From Devosia naphthalenivorans (lineage in GTDB: Bacteria; Pseudomonadota; Alphaproteobacteria; Rhizobiales; Devosiaceae), in assembly GCF_003056355.1 (NCBI RefSeq), contig NZ_PYVW01000014.1, positions 62,001 through 126,000 on the forward strand: a stretch of DNA of 64,000 bases, in the 5' to 3' direction. Shown here in pieces: positions 45,754 through 54,049 of this stretch (position 1 is its first letter; each line of letters begins with the position of its first letter). Position numbers and translations under genes: made by a program. The notes below the pieces were generated by a model that saw only the letters and a program-made list of their open reading frames with translations, made no database searches and was not told the DNA's origin.

Positions 45754-48039
45754 GTGAGCTTGGCGCAGGAAATGTTCGCGATTGCTCCCGCCATGGGTAA
45801 GGCGAACCTGTCTGCCAGCCAACTCAAGCTTTTGAGTGGCAAGGCGCGCTGGATTTTCCGCGTGGGGGAAGCGGGCTTTCCCACGATCCCGACCATCCTC
45901 ATCACCCGGGCCGCCTGGGACGCGCTGCAGGCCGAGCGCACGCGCAAGGATACCAAGCTGCGCACCCATTGGGTGGCGTCCCTGTTCAAGCTCGTGGACA
46001 AGGATGGCAAGGCGCCCCTGCTTGTGGTGCGCACCTCGGCCGCCACCCTCAATGCCGGCCTCATGCCCGCCAAGACGGGGATTCCGGCGCCTGCGCATTC
46101 TGAGGATTCGGTCGATCCGTCCCGCCCGCTCGCTCGCGCCATCAAGAACGCCTTTGACAGCTATGGCTTTGGGCAAGGCTGGACCGCGCGTCCCGATGAG
46201 GATCGGGGCAAGCAGATCGTGCTGATCCAGGCCAGTGCCGAAGGCGAGATCGAGCAGTTTCTCACGCGCAATAGCACCACTGGCGTATTGGGCCCATCGC
46301 CGATCGACGGCGCCCCTTTGCCGCGCCTGCCGGAATCGATTGGGGCACTGGTGGCGCTGGTGGATGCCAAGGCCGGGCGTCACATGGTCTGCACGGTCTC
46401 CATCCAACGCGGCAAGGTCACTTTCCTGTCGGCGCGCCCCTCTCAAGTGACCGCGGCCGCCGAGCTGGAGGCTGCAGTCGACCGGGTCAATCGCAAGGTC
46501 TGGTCGGCCCAGAACGCCGTTTCGCGGGTGGACCCGACGCGCCTGACCCAATTGCTCCACCCGCGCCTGAGTTCCGCCGAAAGCGCCATTCCGATTGCGA
46601 CAGGCCTCGGAGTTTCTCCCGGCGCGGCCTCGGGTGCCATCGTCTTCAACCCTGAGGACGCTGCCCGCCTGCGCGCCCGAGGCAAGCACTGCATCCTGGT
46701 GCTCAACGAAACCGGCCCCGCCGATATCGAAGGCATGAAGGCCGCCACTGGTATTCTGACCGCCCGCGGCGGCATGTCGAGCCACGCGGGCGTCATTGCC
46801 CGCATCACCGGCAAGCCCTGCGTGGCGGGCGTGCGTACTCTGTCGGTCGACACCGGAGAAATGATCTGCCGCATCGGCGACCGCGAATTTCGCACTGGAG
46901 ACCGCCTCACCATCGATGGCAGCGATGGCTCGGTCTATGTCGGCATGCTCCCGCTGGCACAGCCGCATATCGGTGGCGCAATCGGCACGCTATTGGGCTG
47001 GTCCGACACCAACCGCACCATCGCCGTTCGCACTAATGCCGAAACCGTCGATTCGGCGATGACGGCGCTCAGCTTCGGCGCCGAAGGGATCGGCCTTGCC
47101 CGCTCCGAGCATATGTTTTTTTCGCCCGAGCGCATGGTGGCGCTGCGCCGGATGATCCTGAGCGAGAACGAGGATGACCGCTTGCGCGCGGTCAATGGCC
47201 TGGTCGGCTTCCAGACCGGCGACTATTCGGCCCTGTTTTCGGCGATGAAGGGGCTGCCGGTTACCGTGCGCCTGTTCGATCCGCCGCTGCACGAATTCCT
47301 GCCCCGTACCAATGAGGATATCGAGGAGACCGCGGCATCCCTGGGCCTTGCGGTACGCGCTTTGCGCCTGCGGCTGGACCGTATCGCCGAGGTGAACCCG
47401 ATGCTGGGCCATAGGGGGGTGCGCCTGGCGATTACCTATCCAGAAATCCTGCAGATGCAGATGCAGGCCATCATGGCAGGCGCTCGGGCCGCATCCGAAA
47501 CACAGAGCGAGCCCGTAGCGGTCGAAGTCATGGTGCCGTTCGTATCCACGGCTTCCGAGGTGGCCTGGGTGCGCCAGCGGGCCATGGATATCGTCGAAAA
47601 TTCCGGCCTGCTCCGCTCGGGACGCGCCACCTTTTCCTTTGGCACCATGCTGGAGTTGCCCCGCGCGTGTCTGCGGGCCGGCGACATTGCCAATATTGCG
47701 GATTTCATTTCCTTTGGCACCAACGACCTGACCCAGACCACGTTCGGGATTTCCCGCGACGATGCGCCGACCTTCCTAGCCGCGTACCAGCGCAAAGGCG
47801 TTTACGAGCGCGATCCCTTCGTCACCATCGACGAGAAGGGTGTTGGGGAGATGATTTCCATTGCCATCGAGCGGGGCAGGGCGGCCAATCCGCGCCTCAA
47901 GATCGGCATTTGCGGGGAACATGCCGGTGATCCCGCTTCGCTGCGGTTTTTTGCCGGGCTTGGCGTCGACTATGTCAGCTGCTCACCCTATCGTGTCCCG
48001 GTGGCGCGTCTCACGCTGGCGCAAGCCATGCTTAAATAA
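45754..48039 (+). CDS. Pyruvate-phosphate-dikinase-like protein with short, divergent N-terminal domain
   Basis: 761 aa from GTG 45754, with AAGGA 7 nt upstream. The C-terminal two thirds are clearly PPDK-like: phospho-histidine domain ARGGMSSHAGVIARITGKPCV (His344), then the PEP/pyruvate barrel with GAEGIGLARSEHMFF, FVSFGTNDLTQTTFG-type segment, catalytic Cys720 in IGICGEHAGDP and YVSCSPYRVPVARL. In canonical PPDK this His lies near residue 455 of about 880. The N-terminal region here is about 110 residues shorter and lacks the usual ATP-grasp glycine-rich motifs, keeping only faint traces (LSGKARWIFRVGEAGFPTIP, LLVVRTSAAT). It may not be a working dikinase. Divergent from ispH. Confidence 0.85.
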   Translation: MSLAQEMFAIAPAMGKANLSASQLKLLSGKARWIFRVGEAGFPTIPTILITRAAWDALQAERTRKDTKLRTHWVASLFKLVDKDGKAPLLVVRTSAATLNAGLMPAKTGIPAPAHSEDSVDPSRPLARAIKNAFDSYGFGQGWTARPDEDRGKQIVLIQASAEGEIEQFLTRNSTTGVLGPSPIDGAPLPRLPESIGALVALVDAKAGRHMVCTVSIQRGKVTFLSARPSQVTAAAELEAAVDRVNRKVWSAQNAVSRVDPTRLTQLLHPRLSSAESAIPIATGLGVSPGAASGAIVFNPEDAARLRARGKHCILVLNETGPADIEGMKAATGILTARGGMSSHAGVIARITGKPCVAGVRTLSVDTGEMICRIGDREFRTGDRLTIDGSDGSVYVGMLPLAQPHIGGAIGTLLGWSDTNRTIAVRTNAETVDSAMTALSFGAEGIGLARSEHMFFSPERMVALRRMILSENEDDRLRAVNGLVGFQTGDYSALFSAMKGLPVTVRLFDPPLHEFLPRTNEDIEETAASLGLAVRALRLRLDRIAEVNPMLGHRGVRLAITYPEILQMQMQAIMAGARAASETQSEPVAVEVMVPFVSTASEVAWVRQRAMDIVENSGLLRSGRATFSFGTMLELPRACLRAGDIANIADFISFGTNDLTQTTFGISRDDAPTFLAAYQRKGVYERDPFVTIDEKGVGEMISIAIERGRAANPRLKIGICGEHAGDPASLRFFAGLGVDYVSCSPYRVPVARLTLAQAMLK

Positions 48040-48103
48040 CCACGACACCATGCCTATATCAGGGGCGTAGCCGCAACGGCGGCACGAGGGGGACCCAATC
48101 GAA

Positions 48104-48664
48104 GTGAAAATCCTGCCATTGCTGACGCTCCTGCCGCTGTTTGCGCTTCCTGTCCCTGCGACCATGGCGCAAACCGGGGTTGCCCAATGCGTGGCACTGG
48201 CCGCCGATGCGGAGCGCCTGGCCTGCTACGATGGTCTGTTCCGCAATGAGGGCGGATCGGAAGCGGGTGCCATCAGCGTGACCGTTGAATCCGAGCAGTT
48301 GATCCCCGCTCGTCCGACCGGCCGCGGTCCCGCCACCATGACCATCGCCTGTGAGGCTGATGTTCTCACCATTGCCTTCGCCTTCGCCGGTAACACTATG
48401 TCGGCGTTGGGCAATGACGCGGGCCTGACGCTGCAAAGCGATCTTCAGGCCGCGCGCAGCCGTACCCTGCCGGTCAATGACAGCAACACCGCCATCCTGC
48501 TCGACAACACGCGCGATGCCGCAGCCTTCCTTGACGGGCTCGCCGGCACGAACAATCTCACGGCGCGCGTGACCCCGGTTAATTCCCGCTCGCTTTCGGT
48601 GCGCTTCCGGGTCGATACGATCATGGAACAGGTTGAGCCGGTACGGGCTGCTTGCGGGGTTTAA
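48104..48664 (+). CDS. Exported protein of unknown function with N-terminal Cys pair
   Basis: 186 aa from GTG 48104, behind GAGGGGGAC. Signal peptide (ILPLLTLLPLFALPVPATMA, cleavage near MAQ-TG). It starts with QCVALAADAERLACYDGLF, the C-x(n)-RLxCYD pattern seen in several exported proteobacterial families including VasI-like proteins, then a beta-rich domain with two more cysteines (IACEAD and the C-terminal AACGV). Probably periplasmic with disulfides. No functional assignment is possible. Starts 64 bp after the PPDK-like gene. Confidence 0.75.
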   Translation: MKILPLLTLLPLFALPVPATMAQTGVAQCVALAADAERLACYDGLFRNEGGSEAGAISVTVESEQLIPARPTGRGPATMTIACEADVLTIAFAFAGNTMSALGNDAGLTLQSDLQAARSRTLPVNDSNTAILLDNTRDAAAFLDGLAGTNNLTARVTPVNSRSLSVRFRVDTIMEQVEPVRAACGV

Positions 48665-49041
48665 GTTGCCGGGTACGGGCGGGAGATTATGTTTGCCCTG
48701 AGCGGGAGTTTTCATTCCCGGCACTTGTCGGCTTTTTAGTTATCAATGCGTCATTCCCGCGAAGGCGGGAATTCTACTTTCCTTCATTCCAGAAGTGAGG
48801 TTCCCGCTTTCGCGGGAATGACGCCGTTTGAAACCTCGCGGGAATGATACAGAGTGAACCGGCCCCCGCGACAAATTAGACCTCCACATTTCTGCCCGGG
48901 GCTCGCCATGGTTAATCCATCGCTACGCCCCATTGGCTGTTTACTCGCCGCTAACCCTAATCAGACATCATCACAAACATCGGCATTCTAGCGTCACTTT
49001 TGCCGGCCAGTAGTTTTGTTGCGTTGAGTTGAGTAGCATTG
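48665..49041. other. 377-bp intergenic region upstream of the SleB-type hydrolase
   Basis: Holds the family A palindrome (48749-48823) and a further half copy (CTCGCGGGAATGAT, about 48836-48849). The right part (48900-49040) is less GC-rich and should contain the promoter of the hydrolase gene; it includes GGTTAATCC and CTAACCCTAATC, the latter sharing TTAGGGTTA (minus strand) with the ccrM upstream motif. No gene seen. Confidence 0.55.
48749..48823. repeat. Palindromic repeat, family A, copy 2
   Basis: Arms CGTCATTCCCGCGAAGGCGG (continuing GAAT) and TTCCCGCTTTCGCGGGAATG (continuing ACG) about 28 nt apart; sequence nearly identical to the copy at 1510-1581. Placed between two co-oriented genes. 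Confidence 0.85.
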
Positions 49042-50079
49042 ATGGTCTATCCACACCGGCCGGCGGCGCCTTCGCGCCCGGCTAGAGCGGTTCGTCGCAC
49101 ACATCCCTTCACCAGAATTCTGGCTGTCGGGATTTTTTGTGCGCTGACCTATACCGGCCTCACCGCAGGCGCGTTCGGGCCGGCGTCCGACCTGGCGGAG
49201 GCGCTGCCGCCCAAGGTCGATCTAGTCCAGGCCAGCCTGTCCTATACCGGCGTCGATCCGGTTATTACCGGTTCGGTCGATCACCTGTTCACCACCGCCA
49301 GCTTCACAGGGCCCAATCGGGCCGAAAAGGCTGACCGCGTACGTCCCAAGGTCGATGCTCTGGCGCTGTCCCGCAGCTTCGAGGAAGTGCGCGTTCGCCT
49401 CGCTGCCCTGCGCTCCGACCCGGCCGATCTGGGACAATCCCGTTTCGCGGCGCTCGATATAGCACCCACCGGCGACGTTGAAATCGGCCCGCGCATGTCC
49501 GTCGCATCGATCGATCCGTCGCGCGCTTCGGCGCTGGACGCCATTGCCGGCATTGCACCTGAAATGTCGACGCCCATGCCGGTCGTCGCTTCCGAACAAC
49601 TCGCCTATGCCCGAGCCGAGGCGCCGATCACCGGCGGCTTTGCGACGGGGCAGCCCATCGAAACGACCGACAAGGAATTGTGGTGCCTTGCCACCGCGAT
49701 CTATTTCGAAGCCCGGGGCGAAAGCTATCGCGGCCAGGTCGCCGTGGCGCAGGTGGTGCAGAACCGCGTTAGGGACCGCCGCTATCCCGACACCATCTGT
49801 GGCGTCGTGTTCCAGAACCAGAACCGCCGCAATTCCTGCCAGTTCTCGTTCGCCTGCGACGGCATCCCCGAAGTCATCAACGACAAATCCTCCTGGGCCC
49901 AGGCCCAGGACATCGCCAAGCGCTTCGCCGATGGCGAGCTCTACCTGACCGAAGTCGGCAAGGCGACGCACTATCACGCAACCTATGTCCGTCCCGCCTG
50001 GGCGCCGCGCATGGTCAAGCTGACACAGATCGGCCTGCACGTGTTCTACGAGTTCAAGCGTGGTTGGTTGTTTGGGTAG
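49042..50079 (+). CDS. Cell wall hydrolase, SleB family
   Basis: 345 aa from ATG 49042 (a TTG lies one codon earlier). A cytoplasmic basic N-terminus is followed by one membrane helix (ILAVGIFCALTYTGLTAGAF), a low-complexity linker of about 150 residues, and the C-terminal Hydrolase_2/SleB domain from about residue 215: ELWCLATAIYFEARGESYRGQVAVAQVVQNRV, with Glu in YFEARGE as the likely catalytic acid, then RYPDTICGVVFQNQ and CQFSFACDG. Predicted to cut peptidoglycan while anchored in the inner membrane. Confidence 0.92.
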   Translation: MVYPHRPAAPSRPARAVRRTHPFTRILAVGIFCALTYTGLTAGAFGPASDLAEALPPKVDLVQASLSYTGVDPVITGSVDHLFTTASFTGPNRAEKADRVRPKVDALALSRSFEEVRVRLAALRSDPADLGQSRFAALDIAPTGDVEIGPRMSVASIDPSRASALDAIAGIAPEMSTPMPVVASEQLAYARAEAPITGGFATGQPIETTDKELWCLATAIYFEARGESYRGQVAVAQVVQNRVRDRRYPDTICGVVFQNQNRRNSCQFSFACDGIPEVINDKSSWAQAQDIAKRFADGELYLTEVGKATHYHATYVRPAWAPRMVKLTQIGLHVFYEFKRGWLFG

Positions 50080-50103
50080 GGCCTCTCGAGCCGGGTGATG
50101 CAG

Positions 50104-50193
50104 TAGACCTCATCCTGAGCCCGTCGAAGGAGGAGGTCGTGGCACGATCGGTGCGCCCGACCTCGTGGTTCGACAAGCTCACCATGAGGTCTC
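50104..50193. repeat. Palindromic repeat, family B, copy 4 (complete)
   Basis: Left arm AGACCTCATCCTGAGCCCGT then CGAAGG; right arm CGACCTCGTGGTTCGACAAG then CTCACCATGAGGTCT. Nearly fills the gap between the SleB gene and the convergent hypothetical gene, ending 6 bp from the latter's stop. Confidence 0.85.
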
Positions 50194-50198
50194 AGGGG

Positions 50199-50654
50199 CT
50201 AGTTTCGGCTGTAATGCCGATACACGAACGAGTCGCCGATGCGGCTGGAGAAGCTTTGCCAGCCATTGCTGCTCCAGAACGAAAACCGATTTCGCGGAAG
50301 CACTTCCTCGACGCTGACGCCGGGGTACTGCACGTGGCGCGAAAACATGGCGTCGGTCGAATAGGTGCCCGTAGCGGTCGTGGTGATATCCACATAGGAA
50401 ACCCGGCCGCCCTCGATCTTCTTGAGCCGGACCTTCTTGAGCGGCTCGGTGCTCACCCAATCCTCGTGCTCCATCCGGTACTCGCGATCATTGAACTTGA
50501 CCAGATTGTCAGGATCAAAACCCGGCGCCACTGCCGCGATCATCTCGTCGGCCACGGCCGGCAAAGTCATGCCGGGGCCGGTCATCGCGATCACGGAGGC
50601 GGCCAGCGCGCCCAGGGTCATTCCGATCAAAGCATGGCGCGTCGGCAGGTTCAT
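50199..50654 (-). CDS. Exported protein of unknown function
   Basis: 151 aa. Signal or anchor segment at residues 8-30 (ALIGMTLGALAASVIAMTGPG), then a small soluble domain with a conserved-looking stretch FNDREYRMEHEDWVSTEPLKKVRLKKIEGG and an aromatic end FSFWSSNGWQSFSSRIGDSFVYRHY. No family recognised. Its upstream region holds a CtrA-like motif almost identical to that in front of ccrM, so cell-cycle control is a testable idea. Convergent with the SleB gene. Confidence 0.75.
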   Translation of the reverse strand: MNLPTRHALIGMTLGALAASVIAMTGPGMTLPAVADEMIAAVAPGFDPDNLVKFNDREYRMEHEDWVSTEPLKKVRLKKIEGGRVSYVDITTTATGTYSTDAMFSRHVQYPGVSVEEVLPRNRFSFWSSNGWQSFSSRIGDSFVYRHYSRN

Positions 50655-50732
50655 GGCTTCCGTCCCAATCTGGTGCGACTAGTATCGCGATCTTAACGGA
50701 TCAGTAACCATGCCGAATTGAGCGGGGCAAAA

Positions 50733-50756
50733 TTAATCTCTTGTTAGGGTTAATAG
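50733..50756. promoter_or_regulatory. CtrA-like box, near copy of the ccrM upstream motif
   Basis: Plus strand TTAA, 7 nt, TTAG, followed by GGTTAATAG. It shares 19 of 24 positions with the minus-strand motif at 20528-20505, including the 13-mer TTGTTAGGGTTAA without mismatch. It lies 79 bp upstream of the exported protein gene (start 50654) and just beyond the HD gene. Confidence 0.6.
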
Positions 50757-50777
50757 CGCGGGTGGGGCGTGCCCGCC

Positions 50778-51380
50778 CTAAACCGCAATCTCCTCGAACG
50801 CCGCCACGAAGCGGTCATGGGCTTCCCGGGTTGGCCAGGGGCGAATCAGCCGCTCGAAGGCGTCGAGGTCGAAGGCCGGTTGGCTGGGTTCGCCGAAGAA
50901 TTTGCGGGCCTCGGCATCTTCAAACCCAGCCAGATAGGTTGCCTCGAAAAAGGCGGCCTCGCGATCGGCTTTCTTGACCAGTTTGGTCAATTGCGCCGGC
51001 ATGCTGGCGGGCAGGGAGAAGCGCAGGAAGATTGCGGACAGCAGCCGGTTTTCCACGTCCTTGTAATTGCCGCCCATCGCCGCCTTGAAGGGCGAGATGA
51101 TGTCGCCCATGACGTATTCGGGGGCATCGTGGAGCAGGGCCTGCAATTGCCAGACGGGGCTGGCGTCGGGGTCCATGCCGCGAAACAGTTCCAGCACCAG
51201 GACCGAATGCTGCGCCACCGAAAAGGGGTAGTCCCCCTGAGTCTGCCCGTTCCAGCGCGCCACGCGGGCAAGGCCGTGCGCGATGTCGGACAATTCCACA
51301 TCCATGGGCGATGGATCCAGAATGTCGAGCCGACGCCCCGACAACATGCGCTGCCAGGCCCGCGTATTGTTCCGCGCCAT
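50778..51380 (-). CDS. HD-domain hydrolase (YfbR-like)
   Basis: 200 aa. Metal-binding HD motifs: His in SDIAHGLARVARWNG, FSVAQHSVLVLEL (His58), LLHDAPEYVMGDI (His84-Asp85) and VKKADREAAFFEA with the last Asp. This spacing matches the YfbR-type 5'-deoxynucleotidases and related HD phosphohydrolases. Predicted to act on a nucleotide in the cytoplasm; the substrate is inferred only from the family. GGGGG lies about 5 nt before the ATG. Confidence 0.88.
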   Translation of the reverse strand: MARNNTRAWQRMLSGRRLDILDPSPMDVELSDIAHGLARVARWNGQTQGDYPFSVAQHSVLVLELFRGMDPDASPVWQLQALLHDAPEYVMGDIISPFKAAMGGNYKDVENRLLSAIFLRFSLPASMPAQLTKLVKKADREAAFFEATYLAGFEDAEARKFFGEPSQPAFDLDAFERLIRPWPTREAHDRFVAAFEEIAV

Positions 51381-51457
51381 TTCGCCCCCGAAAGATCAAG
51401 AATTGGGCGAACGCTAACGAACGCGCTCCGATTCTTCCACTGCGCTGGAGGCGGTGT

Positions 51458-52288
51458 CTACTCTTCCGCTACCGCATCGCCGAACTGGTAGGTCGCCCAG
51501 GCGGGGAGGCTGATGGTTACCGGGGAGCCGTCAACGGTCACGCCCTGGGGGTCGGTGATCCGGTCGAGCCGGACAATGGCTGTGGTCGCGCCATCCACCA
51601 CCTGGCCAATCACGCCGGCCTCGCGGCCGTTGGCAACTACCGGTGTGCCGGGTGCAGCAGTGGTTGCGCTTATCAGTACCGGGCGGCGGCGGGCCGTGCC
51701 GCGGTGCTTCATGCGGCTGACTACTTCCTGGCCGACATAACAGCCCTTCACGAAGTCGATTCCATCGAGGATATCCATGCCGAGATCGTGTGCGAAAACC
51801 TCGTTGGGGCCGAAATCGGGGCCTAGTTGCGGGATGCCGGCCCTGATGCGCTCGCGGTGATAGGGCGCGTCGTCCTGCACCCAGTCAACTGCCGCATCCG
51901 CAGGGGCGATGACACGCCGTCCCAGATCGATTTGATCCGTCTTGTAGTGGTGGCTGACGAAGCCTGCCTCGTCGTCCGGTGTGAACCCGACGCGGTGGCT
52001 TTCACGGAGGTCGTCGATCACCACCTGGGCGCGCAGGCGGTACATTTTCATGCGCTTGAAGAAATCGTCGGCGACCGATTGGTGCACGTCGAGCCAGATC
52101 GCGTCTTCGGCGTAGCCGGCCAGCCCCTCGGCCAGAACCTTGCCTTGGGGGGAAAGCAGCGCCCACCATGCCGCCATGCCATTGTCCTCGCTGGGGACGT
52201 GGCCGGTCACCACATCGTTGAGCAGCTTGTGGGCATCGGGGCCCGAAAAACGGAACACGGCGCGGTCGGCACGCAGATAGATGGTCAT
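51458..52288 (-). CDS. ygfZ: Folate-binding YgfZ/IBA57 family protein
   Basis: 276 aa. A GcvT-like fold with the diagnostic motif KGCYVGQE (181-188), whose cysteine is essential in E. coli YgfZ. YgfZ/IBA57 proteins bind tetrahydrofolate and support assembly or repair of iron-sulfur enzymes. Several 4Fe-4S enzymes are encoded in the window (ispH, mutY, ETF-QO, family 4 UDG, radical SAM), but there is no operon link. Divergent from the dihydroorotase gene, with 66 bp between starts. Confidence 0.94.
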   Translation of the reverse strand: MTIYLRADRAVFRFSGPDAHKLLNDVVTGHVPSEDNGMAAWWALLSPQGKVLAEGLAGYAEDAIWLDVHQSVADDFFKRMKMYRLRAQVVIDDLRESHRVGFTPDDEAGFVSHHYKTDQIDLGRRVIAPADAAVDWVQDDAPYHRERIRAGIPQLGPDFGPNEVFAHDLGMDILDGIDFVKGCYVGQEVVSRMKHRGTARRRPVLISATTAAPGTPVVANGREAGVIGQVVDGATTAIVRLDRITDPQGVTVDGSPVTISLPAWATYQFGDAVAEE

Positions 52289-52354
52289 GACACTCTTGCC
52301 TCTCGGACAACCCGTCCGCTACACCCGACCACAACTCAGGCAGGACGGACAGAC

Positions 52355-53683
52355 ATGGCGCACTACGACACCATTTTCAAGAACGCCACACTGGTCAACC
52401 AGGACGGTGAGGGGCTGTCGGATGTCGCTGTCCGCAATGGCCGCATCGCCGCAATCGGCAGTTTGGCCGACGCTAGCGCCGACGAGGTGGTTGATTGCAA
52501 GAACCTGCATATTTTGCCGGGCGTCATCGACACCCAGGTGCATTTCCGTGAGCCCGGGCTCACCCACAAGGAAGACCTCCAATCGGGTTCGCTCTCCGCT
52601 GTCATGGGCGGAGTGACGGGCGTGTTCGAGATGCCCAACACCAATCCGCTGACCACGACGCGGGAAACCTTCGAGGCCAAGATCGCGGCGGGCACCAACC
52701 GGATGCACTGCGATTTCGCGTTCTACATCGGCGGCACGCACGAGAATGTCGGTGAACTCGCGACGCTCGAGAAGCTGCCGGGTTGCGCCGGAATTAAGGT
52801 GTTCATGGGATCATCCACCGGCTCGCTGTTGGTGGCCGACGATGATGGGGTGGAGGCGATCCTGCGCGCCATCTCTCGGCGCGCGGCGTTTCACTCCGAA
52901 GATGAATACATGCTGGAGCAGCGCAAGCATTTGCGCGTGGCGGGTGATCCATCCAGCCACCCGATCTGGCGTTCGCCCGAGGTGGCGCTCAACTGCACCC
53001 AGCGCCTTGTCGGGCTGGCTCGAAAGACCGGCAAGCGCATCCATGTGCTGCATATTTCGACCGGCGAAGAGATCGCATTCCTTGCCGACCACAAGGATGT
53101 CGCGAGCGTTGAAGTCACGCCACATCACCTGACGCTGGACGAAACCGCTTATACCAGGCTCGGCACCTATGCCCAGATGAACCCGCCGGTTCGCGACAAG
53201 GCGCATCGCGAAGCGATCTGGGGCGGGGTTGCCAATGGCGTTGCCGATATCCTGGGGTCCGACCACGCTCCGCATACGCGGGAAGAAAAGGATCATCCTT
53301 ATCCCGAGTCTCATTCCGGCATGACGGGCGTACAGACGCTGGTGCCGACGATGCTGGCCCACGTGAACAATGGCCGGCTGAGCCTGGCGCGGTTTGTCGA
53401 CATGACCAGCGCCGGTCCAAACCGGCTGTTCGGCATCGCCAATAAGGGGCGGATTGCGGTTGGCTATGATGCTGATTTCACCGTCGTCGATCTCAAGCGC
53501 CGCGAGACGATCACCAACGATTGGGTCAAGAGCCGTGCGGGCTGGACGCCATATGATGGCGTGACGGTCACCGGATGGCCGGTGGGAACGGTCGTGCGCG
53601 GCAAGACCGTCATGTGGCAGGGGGAGTTGGTGACCCCGTCAACGGGCCGGCCGATGCAGTTCCTGGAGGCGCTTCCCGCCTAG
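52355..53683 (+). CDS. pyrC: Dihydroorotase (class I, amidohydrolase superfamily)
   Basis: 442 aa from ATG 52355, with AGGA upstream. Blocks: ILPGVIDTQVHFREPGL, FEMPNTNPLTTT, AGIKVFMGSSTG (candidate carboxylated Lys), AAFHSEDEYML, HVLHISTGEE, VTPHHLTLDE and LGSDHAPHTREEK with the catalytic Asp, then GPNRLFGIANKGRIAVGYDADFTV. The HxH metal motif reads QVH (Gln61, His63); I recall the same substitution in rhizobial homologues. Pyrimidine synthesis is the likely role; allantoinase or hydantoinase activity is less likely. Confidence 0.9.
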   Translation: MAHYDTIFKNATLVNQDGEGLSDVAVRNGRIAAIGSLADASADEVVDCKNLHILPGVIDTQVHFREPGLTHKEDLQSGSLSAVMGGVTGVFEMPNTNPLTTTRETFEAKIAAGTNRMHCDFAFYIGGTHENVGELATLEKLPGCAGIKVFMGSSTGSLLVADDDGVEAILRAISRRAAFHSEDEYMLEQRKHLRVAGDPSSHPIWRSPEVALNCTQRLVGLARKTGKRIHVLHISTGEEIAFLADHKDVASVEVTPHHLTLDETAYTRLGTYAQMNPPVRDKAHREAIWGGVANGVADILGSDHAPHTREEKDHPYPESHSGMTGVQTLVPTMLAHVNNGRLSLARFVDMTSAGPNRLFGIANKGRIAVGYDADFTVVDLKRRETITNDWVKSRAGWTPYDGVTVTGWPVGTVVRGKTVMWQGELVTPSTGRPMQFLEALPA

Positions 53684-53690
53684 GGAACGC

Positions 53691-53969
53691 CTACTGCAAA
53701 ATGCGGTCGAGGTTGTATTCGCCGGTGCGAATCCGCTCGGGCAACAGCTCGACCAACGCAGCCGTGGCATCGTCGCCGTGCATTTTGACAAACGTAGCCA
53801 GTGCCGCGAACAGGGAAGCATGCGCCAGTGCGGCGGTTTGCACGCCGTCTTCTTCGGCGTAATTCCATGCTTCCGCCAGATATTCCAAGGCAAGCTGCCG
53901 CTCGCCCTGGTCATGGTCGAATACCGGTAGGCCCGAAGCGGGCGCGAACATGGTTTTGATCGAAGTCAT
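53691..53969 (-). CDS. Small conserved-looking protein of unknown function
   Basis: 92 aa from ATG 53969 (MTSIKTMFAPASGLPVFDHD). It contains an alpha-helical middle (RQLALEYLAEAWNYAEEDGV, AALAHASLFAALATFVKMHG) and ends RIRTGEYNLDRILQ. No membrane segment, signal peptide or known motif. Ends 7 bp from the convergent pyrC stop. Codon use looks native. An in-frame start further upstream (54029) would add 20 residues without support. Confidence 0.65.
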   Translation of the reverse strand: MTSIKTMFAPASGLPVFDHDQGERQLALEYLAEAWNYAEEDGVQTAALAHASLFAALATFVKMHGDDATAALVELLPERIRTGEYNLDRILQ

Positions 53970-54049
53970 GCCAGCGGCGTAGCACGCAGATTGTGGCGTG
54001 TCTGTGAGAAGTAACCCGAAGGTTAACATCGAGTATGCGATTTTAGCCG

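Noticed and set aside
45748..46968. 406-codon minus-strand frame inside the PPDK-like gene
   Set aside because: Antisense shadow to a protein with clear catalytic motifs.
51827..52354. Upstream extension of the dihydroorotase frame
   Set aside because: It is antisense to ygfZ; ATG 52355 with AGGA gives the standard N-terminus.
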